Shown here piece by piece: positions 1-5,944 of a stretch of 8,270 nucleotides of DNA. The notes beneath the pieces were generated by a model, which was given only the letters and a program-made list of their open reading frames with translations, had not been told where the DNA came from and made no database searches. The position numbers and the translations under genes were made by a program. This DNA comes from Thermoplasmata archaeon (GTDB taxonomy: Archaea; Thermoplasmatota; Thermoplasmata; UBA10834), in NCBI GenBank assembly GCA_013331315.1, contig DUGQ01000167.1, forward strand, positions 1-8,270, read 5' to 3'. Position 1 is the first letter of the stretch, and each line of letters starts with the position of its first letter.

Positions 1-1
1 C

Positions 2-322
2 GTGCGCAAGCAGATGACGGCCTTCGAGATCACCAAGGAGACCGTGGCTCTCGACGTGACAAGGGAGGTAGGTCACGGGAACACCTTCCTGACGCACGTT
101 CACACCGCTCGCAACTTCAGGAAGGAGATCATTCAGAGGGACATGGACAGAGCGCGGTTCGAGGCGACCCTCTCGAGGTCGATGGTGCCCGAGGCGAAGG
201 AGATAGCGAAGAGGCTGCTGAAGGAGCATCAGGTGCCTCGGCTTGAGGATTCGGTGGTCAAGGCAGGAGATGCGGTGATCAGGGAGCATGAGAGCAGACT
301 ACGGAAAAGCCCTAGGGCCTGA
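2..322 (+). CDS. MttB-family (trimethylamine methyltransferase-like) protein, C-terminal fragment
   Basis: This is the last 106 codons of a longer gene; the frame is open to the window edge, so the GTG at position 2 is probably internal. The fragment resembles the C-terminal end of the MttB/COG5598 family, which transfers a methyl group from trimethylamine or other quaternary or tertiary amines to a corrinoid protein in the cytoplasm. The recognisable part is the stretch around residues 23-42, with VGHGNTFLTHVHTARNFR matching the family's pattern of V-G-x-G-x-x-FL-x-x-x-HT-x-x-x-x-R. It is followed by a charged helical tail containing EAKEIAKRLLKEH, typical of the family's C-terminus. The pyrrolysine site of true MttB lies upstream and is not visible, so I cannot say whether this is a pyrrolysine enzyme or a non-Pyl homologue such as the glycine-betaine type. 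The next gene is convergent. Family assignment rests on remembered family pattern, not on a search. Confidence 0.72.
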   Translation: MRKQMTAFEITKETVALDVTREVGHGNTFLTHVHTARNFRKEIIQRDMDRARFEATLSRSMVPEAKEIAKRLLKEHQVPRLEDSVVKAGDAVIREHESRLRKSPRA

Positions 323-338
323 CCTCGATTGACGGACT

Positions 339-368
339 CTTCGACCACATCCCGTTCTGCCGTCGAAG
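339..368. repeat. Inverted repeat between two convergent genes
   Basis: CTTCGAC at 339-345 and GTCGAAG at 362-368 form perfect 7-bp arms around a 16-nt loop. The element occupies most of the 48-bp gap between the stop of the MttB-family gene (322) and the stop of the convergent membrane-protein gene (371). There is no T-run after either arm, so it is at best a weak terminator or RNA-end structure and could be chance. Confidence 0.3.
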
Positions 369-370
369 CC

Positions 371-991
371 CTACGAGACTGCGTGTGAGTAATCCAGGGG
401 AAGCTCGGACCAACCCGAATCCTGCAAGGTTCCCTCCGTCTCGAATCGGATGAAATCTGCACCTAGGCTGCCGTAAACGTAGTGGAAGTCGAACACAAGG
501 CCGACGATGAGCCACCCGGCGGTGGAGTGAAAGGAGGCATTTCCAGAGTGCCATGGTTGTTCGACAAGGCTGAGGCTGCTGAACTCTTCGAACCGCTCCC
601 AGAGACCCGGGAGCTCCGAGCGGACGTCCAGACTTACCAGGGTCACGCCGCTGCCTACGACCTCCAGGGCGTCTCCACGCTCGGTGGAGACAATGGACAC
701 GTCCGAGTCAAACGAGTAATAGAGATAGGATAGCGCCTCCGAGCAGACCACTCCGCCGTAATCGGAAATGAAAGGACAGTAGACCGTGTACTCTTCCGAG
801 GAGTTGGATGATACCGAGAGAGTGTAGCGATATACAACGTAGGGGTCGAACCTGTCAATCCAATGCTCCTCAAGATAGAACTCGTACAAGGCCCAGGAGG
901 ACAGACTCACGACAATCAGGACCACGGCTACCGCCGTCGGCCCCTTTCGACGAAAGCCTTGTCGGTGGGTCGCTCCATTATCGTTTGCCAT
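371..991 (-). CDS. Membrane-anchored protein of unknown function with extracellular beta-rich domain
   Basis: I do not recognise this protein. The 206-residue product has a basic N-terminus (residues 10-16 include R, R, R, K), one clear membrane segment at about 18-38 (PTAVAVVLIVVSLSSWALYE), and then about 165 residues with no further strong membrane helix. That part is rich in Tyr, Ser, Val and acidic residues and looks beta-rich. This topology predicts an N-terminal anchor with the domain outside the cell. Two cysteines, C72 and C83, are close enough to form a disulfide. The pattern around YRYTLSVSSNSSEEYTVYCP (54-73) resembles hypothetical extracellular proteins I associate with Thermoplasmatota, without a known function. 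The ATG at 991 was chosen because GGGGGA lies 4 nt upstream; an in-frame GTG at 1015 would add eight residues and lacks a comparable leader. It lies downstream of the M28 gene on the same strand but is separated from it by a hairpin terminator and its own putative promoter. Confidence 0.75.
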   Translation of the reverse strand: MANDNGATHRQGFRRKGPTAVAVVLIVVSLSSWALYEFYLEEHWIDRFDPYVVYRYTLSVSSNSSEEYTVYCPFISDYGGVVCSEALSYLYYSFDSDVSIVSTERGDALEVVGSGVTLVSLDVRSELPGLWERFEEFSSLSLVEQPWHSGNASFHSTAGWLIVGLVFDFHYVYGSLGADFIRFETEGTLQDSGWSELPLDYSHAVS

Positions 992-1035
992 AACGTCCCC
1001 CAAGGAAGAACACACCAGAACGGACTCGATTCTCA

Positions 1036-1052
1036 GCTATAGAATCCTTTGC
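1036..1052 (-). promoter_or_regulatory. Putative archaeal promoter (BRE/TATA) of the membrane-protein gene
   Basis: Read on the minus strand, the stretch GCAAAGGATTCTATAGC contains a purine-rich BRE-like GCAAAGG followed by a TATA-like ATTCTATAGC. A start of transcription about 25 bp downstream would fall near 1013-1015 and give a leader of roughly 22 nt, long enough to include the GGGGGA upstream of the ATG at 991. A second TATA-like patch (GGTATAGCC, about 1056-1064) lies farther upstream. The call rests on spacing and composition only. Confidence 0.4.
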
Positions 1053-1110
1053 AGCGGCTATACCAATCCTAGCCCAGAGACTCAATCGAGGGCGTGAGGC
1101 AAATCATGAG

Positions 1111-1138
1111 GGCCCTCCGGAGATACCTCCGGAGGGCC
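1111..1138 (-). terminator. GC-rich hairpin, likely terminator of the M28 peptidase gene
   Basis: GGCCCTCCGGAG (1111-1122) and CTCCGGAGGGCC (1127-1138) are perfect 12-bp arms around the 4-nt loop ATAC. The hairpin begins 11 nt after the stop codon of the M28 peptidase gene on the minus strand. Only a short T-containing stretch (ATTTG) follows about 7 nt later in the direction of transcription. It therefore resembles a bacterial-style stem without a strong U-tract; it may stop transcription or protect the 3' end of the mRNA. Confidence 0.6.
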
Positions 1139-1149
1139 TCGAATCGGGT

Positions 1150-3327
1150 TTAGGAGGCGAGGTAGTCCTCGAGCACCTCAGCCGCGTTGGTCCACTCGCG
1201 TTCGAGCGATAGGACGTCTTCCTCGAACCACGGTATGAGCTGGTTGTCGACGACCCAGTTCAGCTCTGCCAATGCCTCCTCGGCCGACATGGTCCCGTCC
1301 ATAAGGCCTAGGTAGACGCCCTGGATGTCTATGTACGCCTGGGCCTGGTCGTACACCCCGCCCCAGTACTGGTCACAGTACATCATCTGGGCGTACACTT
1401 CGACATAGGCATCGCGGCTGCAGTATATGCCCCACTCCATCGTGCGGACCGACGCGAGCGCTGTCGCGGCGTTGGAGGTCCCGCCCTCCTGCAGGTGCAG
1501 GATGGCCTCCGAGACCGCCTTGTGGTCCGTGGCGTGTTGGTGAGGCCTGAGCATCGGCTCCCATGAAGCCATCATACCACCCTCGCCCATCGCCCACGGG
1601 ATGAATATCCTTCTCGCATCGATGATCGCGTGGTTCAGGTCGTCCGCTAGCTCCAATGCGGCTGCCTTCTGCTTAGGCGACTTCGCCGAGGCGTACATCG
1701 CCTCGATCTCGAGAGCCTTGGCGTTGATGGCGGTCGCGAGAACTTCGAAGTTGGCGAGAGCGGCCCAAGCCCTGTCGATGTTCTCGACCTGGGACGGGAC
1801 CATCGGCCTCTCCTTCGCGACGTTATGCGCTGCCCAATCGCAGGCGGGCACGAAGTCCAGGGGAAGGATGAGCGCGTTCGCCGATCTGCAGGCCATCAGG
1901 GCGGTCAGCTCCATTACCATGGCGGTCATGTCCTCGGACTGCAGCTCTATCGTATCCAACTGCGTGTGGTAGTACGGGTCGAATCCCGGGCCCCAGACCA
2001 TCTCCACCGCGGTTCCGCCGCCCTTGCCGGCGAACGACCACGCGTCAGTCCAGGTCCAGATGGGCGTGTAGCAGTTCACCGTGTTCATGTAGCCGAGGTC
2101 GTGGATGGCGGACCACACGAAGTCAGAGACCTCGCAGGATATCTCCAGCCAGACCTTGCCGTTGACCTTCGGGAAGCTGCCTCCATCGATGTTCAGCTCC
2201 ATCACAAGGGTCTCCATAATCTCCGGGTGGGCGTCTACGAACTCGTACGATCCAACCAGCCAGTTGAACCATGTTCCGTTCGTGCCGCCGCTCTCCTCGG
2301 CTCCGACCGAGCAGAACACGAGCGTGCGCTCGTTCACGAACTCGCCCGACGCCCTCGCCTCAGAGAACAGCCTAGCCATCTCGAGCATGATCGCTACCGA
2401 TGAGCAGTCGTCGAAGGACCCGTCCCACCAAGTGTCGATATGGCCGCTCACCACGACGTACTCGTCGGCCTTCGTCGTCCCTTCCAGGACCGCGGCGACA
2501 TTCACAGACTCGCTGTCCGGGTGGAAATCCACCTGACCGGATATCTCGAGAGTCACGGAGCCCTGAGCCAGAAGCTCCTGGATCCTCGCCGCCGAATTCG
2601 GGGATATCGATATCGCGGGTATCTTGGAGAAGACGGAATCTTGCTTTATCCCGACCGGGTTGTCCGCACCGAAGAAGTATCCGTAGAACATGACAGCCGA
2701 CGCACCGTAGTTGAACGCGTCCTCGGCAGGGGTGTTCGGCCAACCCTGGGTGTTGTCGTCCCTGTGCACGAGGGCTATCCAGTCTTCCATCTCCGCGGCT
2801 TCGGGCGCGACCCTGTCGAAGTCGGCGGCCGTGCCGTATCCGACATCGATGACTTCGGCGCGAAGGAGCCTTCCTTCATCGAGGTTGCCATGGGTGTACA
2901 ACGGGTCATCCGCGAGGCCCCAGTCGTATCCCCATACAGAAGGTGAATCGCCGTACGTCGTGGCAGGCACGTCCTCGTACACCTCGCCTGGCAGGATGAT
3001 GCTCACGGTGGTGCCATGGTGGTCCCAGTTGGCGACCGGGAAGGTCTCCCACCAGACCTCGTCCACAGGCATCTTGAGGAGCTCGTCGCGGACATACATC
3101 TGAGCCGACGTCTCCTCAACGGAGCCCGCGGTCTTCTCGCCAAGAGACGAGAGATACTCCAGCTGCTCCCACGCATACTCAAAGTCCAGCCCGTCGATGA
3201 CCGTCTGCTCGACGGCGTTCAAGTTCCTGGCCTTCTGCGTCCCGATTGCTGGCATCCCGTAGGATACGGGCACCGCAAGTACGGCTACGAAGACCAGCGC
3301 TAGCGCGATGCTGATCGTTCTTCTCAT
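1150..3327 (-). CDS. Secreted M28-family zinc aminopeptidase with C-terminal helical extension
   Basis: This 725-residue protein starts with a signal peptide (MRRTISIALALVFVAVLAV, likely cut after about residue 24) and should act outside the cell, trimming residues from peptides. Residues about 130-265 look like an inserted PA-type domain. The catalytic domain spans about 270-490. It keeps all expected M28 metal-site residues: H296 and D298 (GHID), D306 (SFDDCSS), E344 as base and E345 as ligand (GAEES), D381 (NIDGG) and H454 (YYHTQLDT). This order, HxD - D - EE - D - H, is diagnostic of co-catalytic di-zinc M28 enzymes. Residues about 500-725 form an Ala-rich, Trp-rich, mostly helical region absent from minimal M28 enzymes; its role is unknown. 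The ATG at 3327 was chosen because it opens a perfect signal peptide and has GGGGGGA 5 nt upstream. The neighbouring genes for a small secreted protein and a C11 peptidase suggest an extracellular protein-degradation locus. Exact substrate preference (amino- versus carboxypeptidase) cannot be read from the motifs. Confidence 0.93.
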   Translation of the reverse strand: MRRTISIALALVFVAVLAVPVSYGMPAIGTQKARNLNAVEQTVIDGLDFEYAWEQLEYLSSLGEKTAGSVEETSAQMYVRDELLKMPVDEVWWETFPVANWDHHGTTVSIILPGEVYEDVPATTYGDSPSVWGYDWGLADDPLYTHGNLDEGRLLRAEVIDVGYGTAADFDRVAPEAAEMEDWIALVHRDDNTQGWPNTPAEDAFNYGASAVMFYGYFFGADNPVGIKQDSVFSKIPAISISPNSAARIQELLAQGSVTLEISGQVDFHPDSESVNVAAVLEGTTKADEYVVVSGHIDTWWDGSFDDCSSVAIMLEMARLFSEARASGEFVNERTLVFCSVGAEESGGTNGTWFNWLVGSYEFVDAHPEIMETLVMELNIDGGSFPKVNGKVWLEISCEVSDFVWSAIHDLGYMNTVNCYTPIWTWTDAWSFAGKGGGTAVEMVWGPGFDPYYHTQLDTIELQSEDMTAMVMELTALMACRSANALILPLDFVPACDWAAHNVAKERPMVPSQVENIDRAWAALANFEVLATAINAKALEIEAMYASAKSPKQKAAALELADDLNHAIIDARRIFIPWAMGEGGMMASWEPMLRPHQHATDHKAVSEAILHLQEGGTSNAATALASVRTMEWGIYCSRDAYVEVYAQMMYCDQYWGGVYDQAQAYIDIQGVYLGLMDGTMSAEEALAELNWVVDNQLIPWFEEDVLSLEREWTNAAEVLEDYLAS

Positions 3328-3332
3328 GTGTT

Positions 3333-3365
3333 CCCCCCTAAGCGCTGCACCCGTATAGCGGGGGG
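3333..3365. repeat. C6/G6 inverted repeat flanking the M28 leader
   Basis: On the minus (coding) strand, CCCCCC at 3365-3360 is complementary to GGGGGG at 3338-3333, with 21 nt between. The G6 run is part of the GGGGGGA leader just before the M28 start codon. If the transcript includes the C6 run, the two could pair and hide the ribosome-binding region. The predicted transcription start lies nearer 3349, in which case the C6 run would be outside the mRNA, so the role is open. Confidence 0.3.
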
Positions 3366-3367
3366 TC

Positions 3368-3384
3368 AGTATATCACTTTTCGT
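3368..3384 (-). promoter_or_regulatory. Putative archaeal promoter of the M28 peptidase gene
   Basis: Read on the minus strand, ACGAAAAGTGATATACT contains a BRE-like CGAAAAG followed by a TATA-like GATATAC. The TATA centre lies about 47 bp from the ATG at 3327. A start about 25 bp downstream would give a leader of roughly 20 nt that still carries the GGGGGGA motif. This is the most AT-rich patch between the two minus-strand genes, which supports a promoter here. Confidence 0.45.
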
Positions 3385-3396
3385 CGCAAAATTGCG
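3385..3396. promoter_or_regulatory. 12-bp palindrome abutting the M28 promoter, possible operator
   Basis: CGCAAAATTGCG consists of 5-bp arms CGCAA and TTGCG around AA. It sits directly upstream of the BRE-like element of the M28 promoter, where an archaeal activator, or a repressor blocking TFB, could bind. Only one copy was seen, so the call is tentative. Confidence 0.25.
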
Positions 3397-3476
3397 CCTG
3401 ACCGGGAAAAGATGAATGGTAAGAGGTTTACGGCCTGCATCTGGCTTCTTGGGGGAACCTCAGCCATACTTGAACG

Positions 3477-3950
3477 TCAGCCCAGGTCCACTGTCTCCGA
3501 AGAAATCAGATACTCGCCGGGCGTCCAAGGCTCAGTGCCTCCGACCCTCTCCCAGGATTCCGGCACAAGGCATACGGTCGCGTCCTCGAGCATCGGCCAG
3601 TCCATCACTCCCTTGATGTGCACCCCGAGCATCTCGATGTTCGTGCACACATTTGCCGACCCGAGCTCCAGGAACACCTCCGGTCCGTCCTCGCCGGCCT
3701 CCTCGAAGCAGATCAGATAGTACACAGTACCCTGGTCCAGATAGTATCCATGGAAGTCGTAGATGAAGTCAGCCGTATCCGGGCTCCAGTAAAAGAAGCC
3801 GTCGGCGACCTCGGCAGAGCCTTCGTATAGCAGCAGCGTCTCCGAGAGCAGACCTTTGCCCCATCCTCCGTTCGGTCCTCCCGCAGCCACTACGGGCGCA
3901 CACATGAGCACAGCCGCGATGATCCCTGCAGGTATCAGATACTTCCTCAG
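3477..3950 (-). CDS. Small secreted protein of unknown function (probable CTG start)
   Basis: I do not recognise this protein. From the proposed CTG start the product has 157 residues. It begins with a typical signal peptide: RK, then a hydrophobic core YLIPAGIIAAVLMCAPVVA, with likely cleavage near residue 23. The mature part is about 135 residues, acidic, rich in aromatic and beta-forming residues, with three cysteines (C81, C102, C127) and no membrane segment; it looks like a small beta domain. The start choice rests on GGAGGTGA at 3962-3955. This is a full match to the archaeal anti-Shine-Dalgarno sequence, and it sits 4 nt before CTG at 3950 (7 nt counted from GGAGG). The first canonical in-frame start is GTG at 3974, which would put this Shine-Dalgarno sequence inside the gene and has no leader of its own. 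The gene lies 149 bp upstream of the M28 gene on the same strand and divergent from the C11 peptidase. It could be an accessory, inhibitor or binding protein for these enzymes, but that is inference from position only. Confidence 0.75.
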   Translation of the reverse strand: MRKYLIPAGIIAAVLMCAPVVAAGGPNGGWGKGLLSETLLLYEGSAEVADGFFYWSPDTADFIYDFHGYYLDQGTVYYLICFEEAGEDGPEVFLELGSANVCTNIEMLGVHIKGVMDWPMLEDATVCLVPESWERVGGTEPWTPGEYLISSETVDLG

Positions 3951-3954
3951 CGTC

Positions 3955-3962
3955 TCACCTCC
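3955..3962 (-). promoter_or_regulatory. Strong Shine-Dalgarno sequence deciding the start of the small secreted protein
   Basis: GGAGGTGA on the minus strand matches the expected complement of the archaeal 16S rRNA 3' end over eight bases. The only codon at normal spacing is CTG (3950-3948); ACG (3953-3951) is closer and a poorer candidate. No ATG, GTG or TTG in frame is placed at a usable distance downstream. Confidence 0.65.
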
Positions 3963-4005
3963 TCCCCGAACCACGTATCGAGGTGTTTCTACTATCAGGC
4001 CGCTT

Positions 4006-4017
4006 CGTATTTGCCTG
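4006..4017 (-). promoter_or_regulatory. Possible promoter of the small secreted protein gene
   Basis: Read on the minus strand, CAGGCAAATACG is the best TATA-like patch upstream of the small secreted protein. A start about 25 bp downstream, near 3986, would leave a leader of about 35 nt that contains the GGAGGTGA ribosome site. The match is weak and other AT-rich patches, such as TGATAGTAG nearer the gene, are possible. Confidence 0.28.
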
Positions 4018-4057
4018 TATGCTTGACGAACGGGAACAAGCCTCGGCGGCTGGAGCG

Positions 4058-4072
4058 ACCGAGCCTTAAATA
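4058..4072 (+). promoter_or_regulatory. Possible promoter of the C11 peptidase gene
   Basis: CGAGCCTTAAATA has a TATA-like TTAAATA (4066-4072) and would give a leader of about 65-70 nt. A second candidate, CCAAAGAGTTATGTAC at 4102-4117, has a BRE-like CCAAAG and a TTATGTA box. Its predicted start near 4138-4140 would give a leader of only about 20-25 nt. I cannot decide between them from sequence alone. Confidence 0.33.
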
Positions 4073-4162
4073 CGGCACGGTCAGTGCGGAGGACTTCATC
4101 GCCAAAGAGTTATGTACGCGCACTGGCTTCCGGGACAAGGCTTAGGCCAGGGGTAAGGGGGA

Positions 4163-5443
4163 ATGAGCAGAGCACACGCGAGGCTGTTCATCTGTTTGAT
4201 GCTAGCGGGATCGGTACTCGTTCCGGGGTTGTCTACCGGGTTTCCATCGTCGGATGAGGTCCCGGAGCAGGTTGGATGCAAGGACTGGACATTGCTGTTG
4301 TACTGGGATGCCGACAACAACCTCGAGTTCTGTACAGAGTTCGCGCTCGCGACCTGGGAGGAAGCGTTGACCTCCAACGAGGATGTGAACGTCGTCGCGA
4401 TGGTGGACATCCTCTCGGAGAACGGCACCTGGATATACGAGGTCAACGACGGGGCTTCCGAGGCGATCGAGACGATGCCCGAACAGGACATGTCCGACTC
4501 TGAAGTCCTGAAGGACTTCATCGTCTACGGGATGTCCAACTTCCCAGCGGAGAAGACCATCCTGGTCCTGCAGGACCACGGGTATTCGTGGCGCGGACTG
4601 TGTGTCGACGACACGGACGGCGGGATGATCATGACGATCGACGCCATGGCTGAGGCCATAAGGGACGCCCGAGCCGAGAACGATGGACGCGGCGTGGACA
4701 TCCTCGCGATGGACGCTTGCAGCATGGCCACCGTGGAGATAGTGTACGAGCTAAGGGACACAGTCCCGTGGTTCGTCGCGTCACAGTCGGTCGTTCCGTA
4801 CGACGGTCTCCCGTACGACATGATGATAAGGAGCCTCGTGGAGGACCCGACAATGTCCGCGGAATCGTTCGCTTCGTTGATGGTCGATCAGTATCTCGAG
4901 TACTACAGCTCGAAGACCGATTACGAACACATCTACCCGTACGACCAGGACTTCATAACCGCGTCTGCCTTCGACATATCGCTCGTGGACGAGATGGGAG
5001 AGAAGTTCATCGAGTTGACAGAGACCCTGGAGCCGCTGGTCGCGACATACCCTGACGAGATAAAGGCCGCCAGGGACCTGGCGGTGGACGGTAAATGGGC
5101 GAACATAGGCGGTTGGGAGTACCTGGCGGACGCCTACACGCTTTTCGAGGAACTCAAGGGGATCGACCCTTCCCTTGACGCCGCGATTGACGGGTTCCTC
5201 GAGGCGTTCGACGCGGCTCTTGTCAACGAAGGCGACAGCTGGAGGTTCAACGACGTGCCTCACGGGCTGGTCATACACTTCCCGCCCATACTCGCGCTGT
5301 ACGACTCAAAGTCATGGGGATGGGCACAGCAGTTCGTGTACCACGACATCGGGCTGGACATCGTGGACCAGTCCGCCTGGGTGTCGTGCCTGATGGAGTA
5401 CTACTTCGCCCCACCAGGAACCCAGTCCTGCCCGAACCTGTGA
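4163..5443 (+). CDS. Secreted clostripain-family (C11) cysteine peptidase
   Basis: The 426-residue product begins with a signal peptide (R3, H5 and R7 before a hydrophobic core ending near residue 26), so it is probably secreted. The C11 core starts at about residue 41 with WTLLLYWDADNNLE, the usual first strand of this clan CD family. The catalytic dyad is clear: H139 in LQDHGYSWRG and C186 in LAMDACSMATVE. The stretch SQSVVPYDGLPYD (207-219) corresponds to the family's post-catalytic substrate-pocket region. Family members cut after Arg or Lys and often mature by self-cleavage. I see no obvious C-terminal anchor or sorting domain, and the length is close to that of single-domain C11 enzymes. 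ATG at 4163 follows AAGGGGGA directly. The gene is divergent from the small secreted protein and M28 genes and is followed after 39 bp by the SCP-2-like gene on the same strand. An endopeptidase of this type next to an exopeptidase suggests stepwise breakdown of external protein. Confidence 0.92.
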   Translation: MSRAHARLFICLMLAGSVLVPGLSTGFPSSDEVPEQVGCKDWTLLLYWDADNNLEFCTEFALATWEEALTSNEDVNVVAMVDILSENGTWIYEVNDGASEAIETMPEQDMSDSEVLKDFIVYGMSNFPAEKTILVLQDHGYSWRGLCVDDTDGGMIMTIDAMAEAIRDARAENDGRGVDILAMDACSMATVEIVYELRDTVPWFVASQSVVPYDGLPYDMMIRSLVEDPTMSAESFASLMVDQYLEYYSSKTDYEHIYPYDQDFITASAFDISLVDEMGEKFIELTETLEPLVATYPDEIKAARDLAVDGKWANIGGWEYLADAYTLFEELKGIDPSLDAAIDGFLEAFDAALVNEGDSWRFNDVPHGLVIHFPPILALYDSKSWGWAQQFVYHDIGLDIVDQSAWVSCLMEYYFAPPGTQSCPNL

Positions 5444-5482
5444 TGCGAAGACGACCGTAGAGAGCATCAGTGACGAGAAGGG

Positions 5483-5941
5483 GTGACACACACGGGAGTT
5501 GAGGAGCCGGAGAGGACCGGGGACGAGACCAACGAAGAGGGTGACGAAGACGAGGCGGAGCCCTCTCGGATGCAGTTCGAGGATAGAAGGCGGATGTCGC
5601 TGCAGACCATAGGCCGCCCGCTCACGGTCATACTGAAGAGCGAGGTCGAGACGACATCCATTCACGTCGACAAGGAGGGGAACGTCTCTCTGAGCAGGGG
5701 CGCGCTTCCGGATCCTGATGTCGTCATCGAGGGTGAGCACGCGACCCTCTGCGAGATACTGCAGACAAGAGCGCCTATACTCGCGGCCCCGGGACCGTTG
5801 AAGGTGACCATCAACAGCGGAGAGATGAAGGGACTGGTCGTCGAGGTCATGAAGGGCGAGCTGATAGGCAACCCCTTGGCGGACCTGTTCGGCCCACTTG
5901 CCGACGTCGCGTTCGACCCCGCAGAAGCCTGTGACACTTGA
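5483..5941 (+). CDS. SCP-2 (sterol carrier)-like small protein with acidic N-terminal tail
   Basis: The 152-residue product has no signal peptide or membrane segment. Residues about 7-27 form a low-complexity acidic tail dominated by Glu and Asp. The rest, about 38-145, resembles the SCP-2 sterol-binding fold: a strand region (TVILKSEVETTSIHV, 48-62), then DPDVVIEGEHATLCEIL (77-93), and the core GPLKVTINSGEMKGLVVEVM (104-123). The last corresponds to the family's common xG-x-L-x-V-x-G pattern near the end. Such proteins bind lipids or other hydrophobic ligands in a tunnel; the ligand here is unknown. The GTG at 5483 was chosen because an in-frame stop lies at 5471-5473 and no other usual start exists before M30; AAGGG directly precedes it. 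It lies 39 bp after the C11 peptidase gene and may share its transcript. The stop codon is only 3 bp from the stop of the convergent permease gene. The fold assignment is by pattern and moderately uncertain. Confidence 0.7.
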   Translation: MTHTGVEEPERTGDETNEEGDEDEAEPSRMQFEDRRRMSLQTIGRPLTVILKSEVETTSIHVDKEGNVSLSRGALPDPDVVIEGEHATLCEILQTRAPILAAPGPLKVTINSGEMKGLVVEVMKGELIGNPLADLFGPLADVAFDPAEACDT

Positions 5942-5944
5942 GGG

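Noticed and set aside
992..1149. Possible small RNA in the gap containing the 12-bp hairpin
   Set aside because: The hairpin is better explained as the 3' structure of the M28 gene, and the AT-rich patches fit the promoter of the next gene; no second conserved stem was seen.
1601..3303. Several plus-strand open frames opposite the M28 gene (for example 1825-2403 and 2440-2946)
   Set aside because: They are antisense shadows: the minus-strand frame carries all M28 catalytic residues and a signal peptide, while these have no recognisable domain or ribosome site.
4011..4145. Short open frame on the plus strand, with TTG starts at 4011 or 4023, ending at TAG 4143-4145. Its C-terminal half reads like protein (KYGTVSAEDFIAKEL...).
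   Set aside because: It has no ribosome site, no ATG, and lies across both candidate promoters of the C11 gene. A 40-44 codon open frame is expected by chance at this GC content. A homology search of its last 25 residues could revive it.
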